Positions 21,425 to 31,443 of a DNA stretch of 64,000 nt are shown here, piece after piece. A model generated the notes under the pieces. That model did no database searches and was not told the DNA's origin. It was given only the letters and a program-made list of their open reading frames with translations. Origin of the DNA: Ypsolopha sequella (lineage: Eukaryota > Arthropoda > Insecta > Lepidoptera > Ypsolophidae); contig OW203984.1 of NCBI GenBank assembly GCA_934047225.1, positions 3,605,201 to 3,669,200 on the forward strand. Direction: 5' to 3'. The position numbers and the translations under genes are program-made. Numbering within the stretch: position 1 is the stretch's first letter; each line of letters begins with the position of its first letter.

Positions 21425-21814
21425 CGGGCCTATTATGTATCTCTGGTTGCCAACTGGACTGGGTGCCTATCATCAAAAACATAAACATACTATCCAATTC
21501 CGATTGTCTAACGATATGTTTGCACTTGAAGTTACGACACAGTTAACCTTTATAAACCTTTAATTTAGTTCATGTACATTTATTATTTTATTACATATAT
21601 TTTCTTTATTAGATTAAATTTGACGTGTAAAAAGTGTATATATCTATACCTGCTTTGCAAAATAAACTATTTGAATTTGAATTTGTTCGTAAATAGTCCA
21701 ATACCTTAACATTAGTCCAATACCCACTAAAGGCAATATTGAAAGTGCAGTTTTTATGTAAGTTTTTATGTGTAACCCTGTCCAGTTGAACACCTAAAAT
21801 ACAGAATAGGGTGG
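21425..21814. mobile_element. MITE J, interrupted by a LINE end
   Basis: Ends GGGCCTATTATGTATCTC..GTTGCCAACTGGAC and complement of CCCTATTCTGTATTTTAG. The sibling at 31600-31830 is uninterrupted and shows that 21545-21690 is an insertion. Confidence 0.75.
21545..21690 (+). mobile_element. LINE 3' end E1 inserted in MITE J
   Basis: Same 3' end as 20024-20155, ending AATAAACTATTTGAATTTG. The MITE resumes at TTCGTAAATAG exactly as in its sibling. Confidence 0.75.
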
Positions 21815-21974
21815 CTGGTGTACCAATACATCTCTCACATTTTTTAGTACCTCAGAAATTCATCTTGCATACTGATAGGATAACGTATCGTATAGTAGGT
21901 ACAGGGGTTTAACCCTTAATTGCTTCCGCGGGCCCAAATTACAGAATTAACCTGCTGGCTTAGTTTGTGAATTA

Positions 21975-22252
21975 CAAAACACTCTATTTATTTATATATC
22001 GTCACGATATGAATCCTCGAGTACTGGGAAATGCAAGTCACAGACCACACTTGTGCACCCACTTTTCTCCGACGGTTATTACGTCCCAGTGTGATGGGTG
22101 GTTAGCCGTAGGACACAAATATGGACTCACAGCTTCGCGTGCCTTCCGAAGCACGCAGACCGAGCACAAATGTGTCGTTACGGGATTCGAACCCGGACCT
22201 CTGGGTTAGTGGTCGAGTACTTGTACCAACCGAGGCCATAGAGGCGGTCATT
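21975..22252 (-). mobile_element. tRNA-derived SINE A, near full length
   Basis: Read on minus: GACCGCCTCTATGGCC, an A-box-like TCGGTTGGTAC, B box GGTTCGAATCC (about 22185-22195), then a body with CACCCATCACACTGGGACG and GTGACTTGCATT, ending in an AT-rich tail. The A and B boxes form an internal RNA polymerase III promoter. The head does not fold into a full cloverleaf, so it is not a tRNA gene. Fragments at 4438, 23385, 27835 (+) and 49935 (-). Confidence 0.8.
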
Positions 22253-22303
22253 TTTCAATAAATGTGTATACCTATGTATTGTATTTTCAATACAATATCC
22301 GAT

Positions 22304-22640
22304 TTTTTGGTTTCCGCAGTACCTAAAAGGTACAAAAGGAACCTTTATAGTGAGACTCCGTTGTCCGTCCTTCCGTCCGTCCGTATGTTACAACCTCATA
22401 ACTTTAGCAAAGTTAAAGATAGAGACATACAATTTGGCACAAAAATAGCATTAATTTGCCCACATTACACGGTGTAAAAAATATATGAAAAGTTTGAAAT
22501 TGTTCAAAATATTTCCAAAACAAAAGTGAGAAAATTTAAAAATATTATCCTTAAAAACTATTAAAAAACTCCTTAAAAACCAAGAAAGTTTTTTTTACCC
22601 CCCCTCCCCCCCCCCCCAAAGGAGGAAACTTGGTGTAAAC
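22304..22640 (+). repeat. GGTTCCGTA repeat, subfamily 1, 3'-truncated
   Basis: Start and Cs/Ts-rich part (GTCCGTCCTTCCGTCCG) present; breaks off at a C-run (22600-22617). Confidence 0.7.
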
Positions 22641-22734
22641 TTCGATAAAAATAAACAAACTAACACCCGCAATATGTTAAAAATAACCTGCATGGCTTAA
22701 GCATATAAGCTTGCATATACCTACCAAGATTATA

Positions 22735-22923
22735 TAAATTTTAAATCTATAAAATATAATGTTACCATTCCGCTTTTCTTTATAAATATTGGTATAATAA
22801 ATTAATATAAGCAAGATATATTTCGAGTCCTCTTGGACTCGGCATCAGCTGCATTGATTGACAATAGAAAATGTGACATTATAATTGTAAAAGATAAAAA
22901 AGTGTTTTTTTTTTCAAGTTGTT
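22735..22923 (-). mobile_element. Penelope-like element 3' region with hammerhead-like motif
   Basis: Shares about 150 bp with 45330-45500. On minus at 22852-22811: GCAG-CTGATG-CC-GAGTCC-AAGA-GGACTC-GAAA-TATATC-TTGC. Helix I pairs GCAG with TTGC (one G-U), helix II GAGTCC with GGACTC is perfect. The core CTGATGA is altered (CC in place of A), so activity is doubtful. Confidence 0.6.
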
Positions 22924-23350
22924 TTAATGTTGTTTGTTAAGGCCTGGTCCAAAGCGGGCACCAAGCGACCAGATGAATGAAGATTCCCACGTGCGAAGCT
23001 GAACGTCTGTGAGTGCTGGGTGAAATGTCTTAATGATGCGAACTCTGAAACAGTGGTTGAAAGGCGAATTATGAGTGCGTGTGTGGGTCGGTACTGGTAG
23101 AGTGTTGTTGTTTATAGAGTCACATGTATGGCTATGTTGCTTGATGCGTATGTGGAGTGCGTTTTTGGTCTCACCTACATGAAAAGCCGGGCAATGTCGG
23201 CATTCTAAGAGGTAGATGCAGTTACTTGTCTTGCATGTTGTGTTTGGTTGTGCATGTAGAGGTTTTTGCGTGTGGTGAGTGTTTATAAGTGGGTTTGTGT
23301 TGATGATAGAGCAGGTTTTGCATCGTGGCCGCCAACATGGTGTTGCCTAC
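22924..23350 (-). pseudogene. Penelope-like GIY-YIG endonuclease remnant
   Basis: Minus-strand frame ending in TAA (22926-22924). In order: RCKTCSII, then CKTSNCIYLLECRHC, FHVGETKNALHIRIKQH, PVPTHTRTHN, HCFRVRIIKTF and WSLGARFGPGLNKQH. Cys pairs, the IYLLEC..C and HVGET motifs, and Arg and His further on match the C-terminal GIY-YIG domain (here IY...HVGET) of Penelope-like retroelements, which cuts target DNA. A stop (TAG) near 23347 and loss of all reverse transcriptase show it is 5'-truncated. Confidence 0.82.
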
Positions 23351-23384
23351 TCATCATCTACTCTACTATTTTAGGACGTTAAAA

Positions 23385-23470
23385 TCATCGGTGAAAAGCG
23401 GGTGTTATGTGTGTTGACTGTGCTAGTCACAGTCTACACACGGAAACACTTCTGAATCTCGACCTAGAAT
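23385..23470 (+). mobile_element. SINE A 3' fragment
   Basis: GGTGAAAAGCGGGTG and AGTCACAGTCTACACACGG match the SINE body. Abuts the truncated Penelope fragment. Confidence 0.5.
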
Positions 23471-24050
23471 ATAATAATTTTTGTTAATGGTTATTGTTTT
23501 TGGAGTATACAAGCAGAGCCTCCTGTATACGTAAGTAAACGTAAATATGATATGCGCGGGTATGTTTGTATAGATACTTTGCCCTTGCTCAACAATCTCA
23601 AAGTTTCCATGTATACTCGAATCTTTCGCTCAATTGGATGCTCGAAAGGACGAAAAATATTAACTTAAGTAATAATCGCTTGAACATTTACTTGCCTCTT
23701 ATAATATGTACAAAATTATACCTATGTTTTGAGTTTCGCTGATTAATATTATCTAACCATGTTACGCGCGATCTAAGATAGCGCAAAATATGAGAAAATT
23801 GTTATTTTTGACAGTGCATAGGTTTTATTTCCATCGTCTAATTTACTCACTTTACTTACTTTACTACTTATTATTATTATTATTATTATTATTACTTTAC
23901 TTAAATTTTATAACAAGTATTATATAAAAATCAAGCTAGTAGTTCCAGAGTTAATCCAATTTTATCCAGAATAAGCATGATTTTGCGTAATAAATTCATA
24001 TGGTTTTACAAACCCCAGAACAAAATGCATCGTCTATTTTAAAGGTTATA
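23471..24050. other. Unassigned; ATT microsatellite
   Basis: TTA units at 23868-23894. Otherwise no gene or repeat noticed. Confidence 0.5.
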
Positions 24051-25243
24051 TACAGGATGCTCTGAAATTCGACCCATTCCTTGAAAGGGGTTATACTAGA
24101 GATCATTTCCAACAAATAATGCCTATCAACTAGGGATCGAAAATGACAATTTTTTTTCAAATATAACACGTTGATATTTCAAAAACTGTAATATAAAAAT
24201 GATTTTCTTTCCACTTAAGACCTTTTACTTCTGAGATTATGGGAATTCTGGGCATGTGTATTTTTTTTTATAAATAATCACTCATTTAACATTAGTCAGA
24301 AAAATAACAAATAAGTGCCGAGAGAGGAATCATTATTTTTGAATAATTTGTTTTTCGTTACCATTATAATATATACAACGTGTAACAGAAGAGTGTAACC
24401 ATATTTGAAGAGCTTATTCAGTCAATGGTATAGAACAACTTTTACTATGGAGCAAACTCTGAAATCTCGAAAAAAAAATCATGTCCTTCCATACATTTCG
24501 GCCGAGCGGCATTGCATTTTTCTATGAAATTGTCGATTTTTTTTGTCGAGATACAGGGTTTGTTCCATAGTAAAAGTTGTTCTATACCATTGACTGAATA
24601 AGCTCTTCAAATATGGTTACACCTTTCTATAACACGTTGTATAATCGGGTCTACCGCGATGAATTTTTAACTTTTTTTATTTTTATTTTTAAGGTAACAA
24701 TTTAAAAGGTAAAATTTTATCACGGTAGACCCGATTATATATATTATAATGTGAACAAACCCTGTATCTCGAAAAAAAAAAACGACAATTTCATAGAAAA
24801 ATGCAATGCCGCTCGGCCGAAATGTATGGAAGGACAGATTTTTTTTTCAAGATTTCCGGGTTGGCTCTATAGTAAATGTTGTTCTATACCATTGACTGAA
24901 TAAGCTCTTCAAATATGGTTACACCTTTCTGTTACATGTTGTATAATCGGGTCTACCGCGATAAATTTTTACCTTTTTTATTTTTATTTTTAAGGTAACA
25001 ATTTAAAAGGTAAAAATTTATCGCGGTAGACCCGATTATATATATTATAATGTGTACGAAACGCGAGAGTTTAAAGTTATATATTTTCGTTACCAGTCTG
25101 AAAGTTTGGAAAATATATTAAAAACCTTTGTAACTTGGAGACCATTTATTTTCGACTCCTAGTTGATAGGGCTTAATCTGTTAGAAATGATCTCTAGTAT
25201 AACTCCTTTCAAGGAATAGGTCGAATTTCAGAGCATCCTGTAT
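24051..25243. mobile_element. TIR element K, interrupted copy
   Basis: Ends TACAGGATGCTCTGAAATTC (both, inverted) with about 95 bases of terminal inverted repeat. Sibling at 29219-29672 is 454 bp and uninterrupted. The excess is the palindromic insertion at 24364-25083. No transposase. Confidence 0.85.
24364..25083. mobile_element. 720-bp insertion made of stacked palindromes
   Basis: Flanked by a 12-bp direct repeat TTTTCGTTACCA (24352-24363, 25084-25095) present once in the sibling. Content: palindrome U1 (24375-24640, ends ACAACGTG/CACGTTGT), palindrome P (24641-24738, ATAATCGGGTCTACCGCG and complement), then about half of U1 again (24745-24942), then P again (24943-25041). The right edge and half of P recur at 31127-31205. 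Confidence 0.75.
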
Positions 25244-26857
25244 AGATAATTATTATCAACACGTATGTTTTGCTTGTACCGCTTAAAAAATAACCCTATT
25301 ATAGTGAAGGCTATTTCAATAAAACGCTTGGAAGATCCTTTTTAAAAAATTGGCTTCTTATTCTAACTAGACTGGATAAATAGAGAAGATCTGCATATAA
25401 GGCTTGAACATAAATATAGGTATGTAGGGGCACAATAAGGACGCTGAAACAATTTACTGACTCTACAGTATTAATTTGAATGTATAATATAAATTAAAAA
25501 TATTTCATTGCAACCTTATTCAATGAACATTGATTTTTCGACGGGGCTTTTGAAATTGATAGCATTCATAATGAGAGCTCAATTTTGTATCGATTGAATA
25601 AATCATCGCTTGACACGAAACGGACAGTAATCGGCCTTTATCAGTGTCGTGCACAGAACATTTTGAAAAATAATTATTTGTATGACGACATAAAATCTAT
25701 TAGGTACATAAAATTGAAAAGCTAGAAAGGGACACAATTCACGGGAAAGAGTGAGATAATCGCAAAAAAAAAAGATGCAATTCGATTCCATGGATTGTGA
25801 CAATGATGAACAGCATAAACAATATGGGTTTGGATTCGTGATTGATTAATAATTAATGAATGAAATTATGAAATCAAAATGTTCCGCGTTTCAGAAACGT
25901 CAGATCTGTATGGCATGTCTAAACGGCCGTTCATACTGTTTTGGGTTTGCAAAAACGTAACATTATATAACGCAACTTTAAATGCAAATTGGACATCAAA
26001 TTATTTAATTTTTTCATTTTGTATTCATTTATTAATTCCAGATATTATCTCCTACATCCAACGTCACTCACAAACATCTCATCTCTATGATTCAAGTGTT
26101 TCAAGTTTTTTTTTAATAATAGTTATTCTCAACGCGGGCAGAGCCGCAGGCACATAGTTTAATATAAATCTCTCCGTAAACCATGGTGCCAACCATAGAC
26201 TTAGCGTATACGCCAGTACATCCTAAGTCTATGGCGCCAACCAACCAAAAAGCAAAAGTCCACCGCCTCACCAGAGACAATAAATGGCCGAATATAATCT
26301 CTTTGCAACCTAACCTACTAACCTCGTCCTAACTTCTAACCTCCTTAGTCGGGTGGGTATAGTTTTGTGCGTATAGGCAATTTCATATAAAACCTCTTTC
26401 ATGCATGCATGACGGTATAAAATAAGTTCCCTTTGCCTTCCAACTCAGAACTGTACTTTTGTAGCAAAAAAAAGTTTTTTAAAAGCTTTATGTTGTTAAT
26501 TGGTCTGAGAGAAAAACTCTACTTTTAATTGTATTTTTTTTTCTGAATAAGTGACGTTCGAAAAAAAAAGATTATTATTATGCACTATTTTTGAGGTCAT
26601 AAGCAGAATTATACGATATGAGTGTTGGTACCTTTACATGATCAATTTCAAACAAATTTGCGCAATATGAAAACCTATAGAGCACTTCCAGTTGACAAAG
26701 AAACTTGAAATTTCGTTTACAGGTAGATCTTATAGCACACACATAGGAAAAAATCTTTAAATTACAAATAATTAATTATTTAGGAAGTTATCAAAGACCA
26801 ACATAATTAGATCCTTTAGATACGTATAGTTTAATATATCGTAAGTTAAATTCAATT
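25244..26857. other. Long unassigned stretch
   Basis: Hairpin CATAGACTTA..TAAGTCTATGG at 26194-26232. Two frames of 66 and 92 codons (25603-25803 -, 25879-26157 +) lack motifs. Could be single-copy host DNA. Confidence 0.4.
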
Positions 26858-27366
26858 TAAGAAGATGGCATACCCTAAAAACTTTTTTTATTACCCGTCC
26901 AGCACAATAAGTCCTACGGTAAAGACTTTATTTGCTTGTCATAGAGGCGATTATATGTTGGCTCTTTGGCCTCTTTTTCTTGAACGCGTAATACTAGTGA
27001 TCACGCTGCGAAACAACAAATTGGTGTGTTTTTAGCTAATACTGAAAAATTCTGTAGGGAAAAAAATATTGAATTTAGGTGATATACCTTCATATTTCTA
27101 TTACCTATTTTATGAAAAAACAAATCAAGTTGATCTCTTAACCGCGTTCTTGAAGCGAACGTTTGATAACTAAAAAAAGAGAGGGTGCAAAACATTTTTT
27201 TTTGACAAAAGTATAAATCTTAGTACATTGTTTATACGTATGTTACGTATAAACAAGAGAAAAGATTAATAGTTATACCAAATATATTTTTTTCAATACA
27301 AGGAGAGTCCGAATTTCTTCAAACGAATCCTAGATAGACTGGAGTTGGTCATGCTCTAGGCTCAGG
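26858..27366 (+). repeat. Dispersed repeat M, copy 1
   Basis: About 500 bp, repeated inverted at 37041-37509 with high similarity. One frame (TVKTLFACHRGDYMLALWPL and on) is protein-like and matches copy 2 until a one-base loss near 26997 breaks it. No family recognised; see copy 2. Confidence 0.65.
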
Positions 27367-27429
27367 TTGGTCCTCAATAACTGCAGGTGGAATTATTGAC
27401 CATAATGTTTTTAGGATTCCGAACCCGTA

Positions 27430-27625
27430 TTGTGTGGTGGTCTTCTTCTTCTTCTTCTTAATGGGCTCGGTTTACGCACCTAGTCTCTTTTTTGGACCTT
27501 TGTGCGTGGAAAAGTGTGGGACCGTCTATTCTAGCCAGTCCAGCTCACGCCAAAATCCCAAGAGGCGACCTAGATCGCCACATGGTGGTACGGAATCCTT
27601 TGTGACTCGCAATAGGCCGTTTTAT
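27430..27625 (-). repeat. Degenerate GGTTCCGTA subfamily 2 end
   Basis: GGTACGGAATCCTTTGTG then ACTCGCAATAGGCCG is a decayed complement of the element start seen at 63853. A TTC run lies at 27443-27458. Confidence 0.45.
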
Positions 27626-27834
27626 TACTTTGATTTATTTGAACTGCTTTGAATTGAAAAAAGAGAGCCTTCATTATGATTTTTTTTGCTATCCATAGAA
27701 TTTTTCTCAATTACGTTTTGGGCCTTGCAATCGTCTTGGAAAGCCTTCTATATAACATGTATTTTTTTAGAACCCTATCTGCTGTAGTTTTTGGGTGCTA
27801 CTTTTTCAAAACTTCAATCATCTTAATAATCGTT

Positions 27835-27930
27835 GGTGAAAAGTGGGTATACGAGTATAGAGACTATGACTTGTATTTCAAAGTCCACACTCTGAAACAC
27901 CTCTCAATTCATGTCTCACGAAGTATTTTT
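27835..27930 (+). mobile_element. SINE A 3' fragment
   Basis: GGTGAAAAGTGGGTATACGAG and ACTTGTATTTCAAAGTCCACA align with the SINE body. Confidence 0.5.
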
Positions 27931-28394
27931 AATTTGATATATAAATAAGCAAATTCTCCATTTCGATAGGACGTACCGCATTAACAAGTTTCAGTTTCTA
28001 CAAAGTAGTTGGATGAAAAGACAAAGGTACAACGGCTCAACAATATTCAAAGCTGCTACAAACCACAGACAGAATTTGATAAAGCTCCTTGCAATGCCGT
28101 AGAATACTAAACTAACTTAGTTAACTTACTTCAGTGGCAGGCGGCCTGACAATTTACATCGTTACCTATGAAATAAAAAAAAAAGAAAAGAAAGACATGA
28201 TCTTGCAAAATTGTTTGCCCTTCTTCGTAACAAAACTAATCGAATGGGTGGAATTAGGCATGTATTTATTCGTATATACGTAATCAATTAGTATGTAGTA
28301 TATAATTATAGATTTTACCTATCATTTTTATCATATACATATTTGCATATGCTACGATCCAGACGCACCTCTTTATCCTCTTCCACAGGCGTGA

Positions 28395-28560
28395 GTATAT
28401 ACAAATAAAAATACAAAATACAAAAATATTTATTTTCAGACACATGGGTTAACACATATAACTTAAATTTTAGTGGCTCCCGGACTAGACGATGGGTAGT
28501 CTGTTTCATGGGTGCCGGTGAATAGTTTTGACAAATAGTTATTTAAACATTGTGACAACT
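28395..28560 (-). mobile_element. LINE 3' end with TTTTGTA tail
   Basis: Plus strand ATACAAAATACAAAAATATT then TATTTTCAGACACATGGG: a complemented tandem tail and short 3' UTR. Confidence 0.4.
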
Positions 28561-28689
28561 GTGCGTTAAAAAACTTAAATAAACTAATCTAAAAAATCTA
28601 AGGACTCAATGGCACAGTTTTTTATTTTTTTAAAAGTCGATATTAAATAAATAAAAGAATATGTATGTATCATAATAATATCTATATAA

Positions 28690-28707
28690 AACAATTATAT
28701 ATATATT

Positions 28708-28738
<31 letters not shown>

Positions 28739-28745
28739 ATAATAC
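28690..28745 (+). repeat. TA microsatellite
   Basis: Mostly TA with a pure run near 28708-28733. Confidence 0.85.
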
Positions 28746-29218
28746 TAATATTAATAATATGTATGTATGTATTACTGTATAAATTAATATTTGATTCATG
28801 TATGTTTATTATTTTATTAAATTTATGTAAGCTCAAAATATAGTTTTACGTGTTGTAAAACGTTAGATTTAATTAGATTAATTTATTTATCACTTGCGAT
28901 AAGTGTCTATGTCTTTGGAAAATAAATTCTTTATTCTCATACCACTCGTATTATTTACGTGTATACTAAAGTTTTACCATGTGAAAAATGTAGGCACTGA
29001 TAAATTAATGAAGCTAGTATTGTCATAAAATTTCGTTGTTTGAGTGCTAAGGGTGCTAACAGACGAACAAACAGAACGATCGTAACTACGTGAATTCTTT
29101 AATAAATTACGAATGTAATTATATTGATATATGATGAATAATAACAGAACAAAAAAAACTTATACCAACCCATCAATTTGGCTTTCACAATAAAAAAATT
29201 TAATAACCTTTCATCATA
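28746..29218. other. Unassigned AT-rich stretch
   Basis: No gene, repeat or inverted structure noticed. Confidence 0.4.
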
Positions 29219-29672
29219 TACAGGATGCTCTGAAATTTTACCTTTTCCTTGAAAAGAGTTATACTTCGAATTTACAACAGATTGAGCCCTATCAACTAGC
29301 GGTCGAAAATGAATGGTCTCCGAATTACGAGCGTTTTTAAGATATTTTTCAAACTTTCAGACTGGTAACGAAAAACAAATTATTCAAAAATAATGATTCC
29401 TCTCTCGGCACTTATTCGTTATTTTTCTGATTAATAATAAATGAGTGATCATTTATAAAAATACACATGCCAAGAATTCCCATAATCTCAGAAGTAAAAG
29501 GTCTTAAGTAGAAAGAAAACCATTTTTATTTTGTAATTTTTGAAACAACAACGTGTTTTACTTGAAATAAAAATTGGCATTTTCGACCCCTAGTTGATAG
29601 GCATTATTTGTTGGAAATGATCTCTAGTATAACCCCTTTCAAAGATTAGGTCGAATTTCAGAGCACCCTGTA
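29219..29672. mobile_element. TIR element K, uninterrupted copy
   Basis: Begins TACAGGATGCTCTGAAATTT and ends in the complement of TACAGGGTGCTCTGAAATTC. Serves as the empty-site reference for 24051-25243. Confidence 0.85.
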
Positions 29673-30275
29673 TATCAATATTAATTATCCTTCGTTAAAA
29701 AAAGCCATACCTAAAGTGACGTACAAGTGTGAACATGCCCCCGGATACGAGATGCGAACAAAGAAGTATCCACTTCAAAAAGAAAACGCACGAACTACGG
29801 AAGCCGAAGGAAAAATACAAGTGCAGCCCCAAACAACGAACTAATCAGTCGCATATTACAATCGTCCTTAAAATTCAACATGTCACTCACATACACATTC
29901 GAGATCTGCCTTTTAGGTTAATTTGTGTCAGAGCAAATTGAAGATTCCACGTAACAAAGAACGTGCTTAAAGGAGAAAGGTTAATAATAAATAACCCGGG
30001 GTATGAGTGTTCAGACTATGTTACATAATCTGCATTTACTTTTAATATTACGTTACATGAAATGTGAAAAACTGAATGAATGAATTTGATTTTGATTTGT
30101 CTTTTTGAAACATTTACAATCATTGGCAACTTGGGTCTGATTATTTGAGTAAAAACTGAACTATTTAATGGATAAATCAGTGGAATTATCATGTTAAGAT
30201 TCCTTCGATTCATAATTTTGAAACCTTTTTCAATCCATGACAACCAGAGTCTGATAATGAGGTGCCAATTGGCAT
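29673..30275. other. Unassigned stretch
   Basis: Frame 29729-29941 (+, 70 codons) is basic but motif-free. Nothing else. Confidence 0.35.
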
Positions 30276-30963
30276 TAAGGTGTGTTAATTCGAAAACCAT
30301 TTCGAGATTTAGGCTTAATAAGCCGTATTTTCGAAGTTTTGGTCTAAAAACCTCACGATGATGAATATTTTTACGAAAAGGCTGTAACTTCCATTTGCCC
30401 TCGTGTGACGTCACTTGAGTAATGGCTGTTTAGAAATGTATCCCCAGCTATCAAGATAAATTTATAATAATTTGCTTCAGACTAATTTGACAGCTATATG
30501 ACAGATGAGTAGACAGACAGAGACAGACCACTTTTTTTATAAGCAAAAAAGTAAATTTTGCTTATGCAATCACACATCACAATCAGTATGTCTAAAATTC
30601 TCAAGTGACAAGGTCATCGTAATAGTAGTTAATTGGCTCAAAAGGATTGTATCCAGAGCCGTTGAACAGTGGAAAAATAAAGTATAACATTTATGGTACA
30701 CAGGAAAGGCCAACCATTGTAAATAAATAAAAAAAAAAAACAATAAAGCCCTAGGGCAAAATAATCGAATTTCTGTTCGGTTTTGATGCATAAAAAGTGG
30801 GCCTTTACGAGCACTTGCATAGAAAAATTCTTTAAAAAATCATAAAAAAAATTATGGTAAATTTGTATACCAAAATAATGAAAACTATGTCCATTTTAAT
30901 GGCGTATATTATCCGAAAAAAAAATTTAAAATAAATCTTTTGAAAATTAAGCTAAGGGGATTC
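30276..30963 (+). repeat. Dispersed repeat H, interrupted copy
   Basis: AAGGTGTGTTAATTCGAAAA, GACAGATGAGTAGACAGACA and GACAAGGTCATCG are shared with 43692-44136 (+) and, in part, 38795-39125 (-). Here a foldback element FB1 splits it after GGTCATCG. Unknown class. Confidence 0.7.
30620..30826 (-). mobile_element. Foldback element FB1 inserted in repeat H
   Basis: Left-hand part of FB1 on minus (GGCTCAAAAGGATTG, GCATAAAAAGTGGGCC). The terminal palindrome is missing. The repeat H siblings read GGTCATCGGACAATTCTTT straight through. Confidence 0.7.
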
Positions 30964-31126
30964 TGGAACTCCACAGCGGGGTGCGTTGTAGAATTAAGTA
31001 GGTAGTTAGGTATATATTTATAACTGTGCCCAGACTGACTGACAGACAACGCAACGCAATGCCTAAATATCTGAAGGTGAAAAATGAAATTTGAAACATA
31101 TTTCCTTAGATAGTGCAGAGGTGTAT

Positions 31127-31260
31127 ATAACTTTAAACTCTCGCGTTTCGTACACATAATAATATATATAATCGGGTCTACCGCGATAAATTTTTACCTT
31201 TTTAACCGACTTCAAAAAGGAAGCGGTTCTCAATTCGACTGTATGTTTTTTATTTTAATT
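31127..31260 (-). repeat. Fragment of palindrome P joined to a second repeat
   Basis: AACTCTCGCGTTTCGTACAC and ATAATCGGGTCTACCGCG match the right edge of the 24.4-25.1 kb insertion; at 31202 the sequence switches to AACCGACTTCAAAAAGGAAG, a start I recall as common in moth repeats. Confidence 0.55.
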
Positions 31261-31443
31261 TTTTTTTTTTACGAAAAACTGTTGGGTTTCCCGTAGACCA
31301 CGAGACATGCAACTGTCTCGAAATGTCGGGTGTCCCCTTTTCGTAAAAAGTGCAGAGATGCACTATGAAATTGCAGCGGTGCACTATGAAAGTGCAGGGT
31401 TGCACAATGCAAGATTTTCTGAAAATGAACCCTTAAAAATGGG

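Noticed and set aside
21062..21484. 140-codon frame on +
   Set aside because: Spans the end of a GGTTCCGTA repeat and the start of MITE J; chance opening across two repeats.
22180..22252. tRNA gene on minus
   Set aside because: A and B boxes are present but acceptor and anticodon arms do not pair, and the sequence continues into a SINE body.
30016..30414. 132-codon minus frame
   Set aside because: Partly inside dispersed repeat H; not preserved in the other copies.
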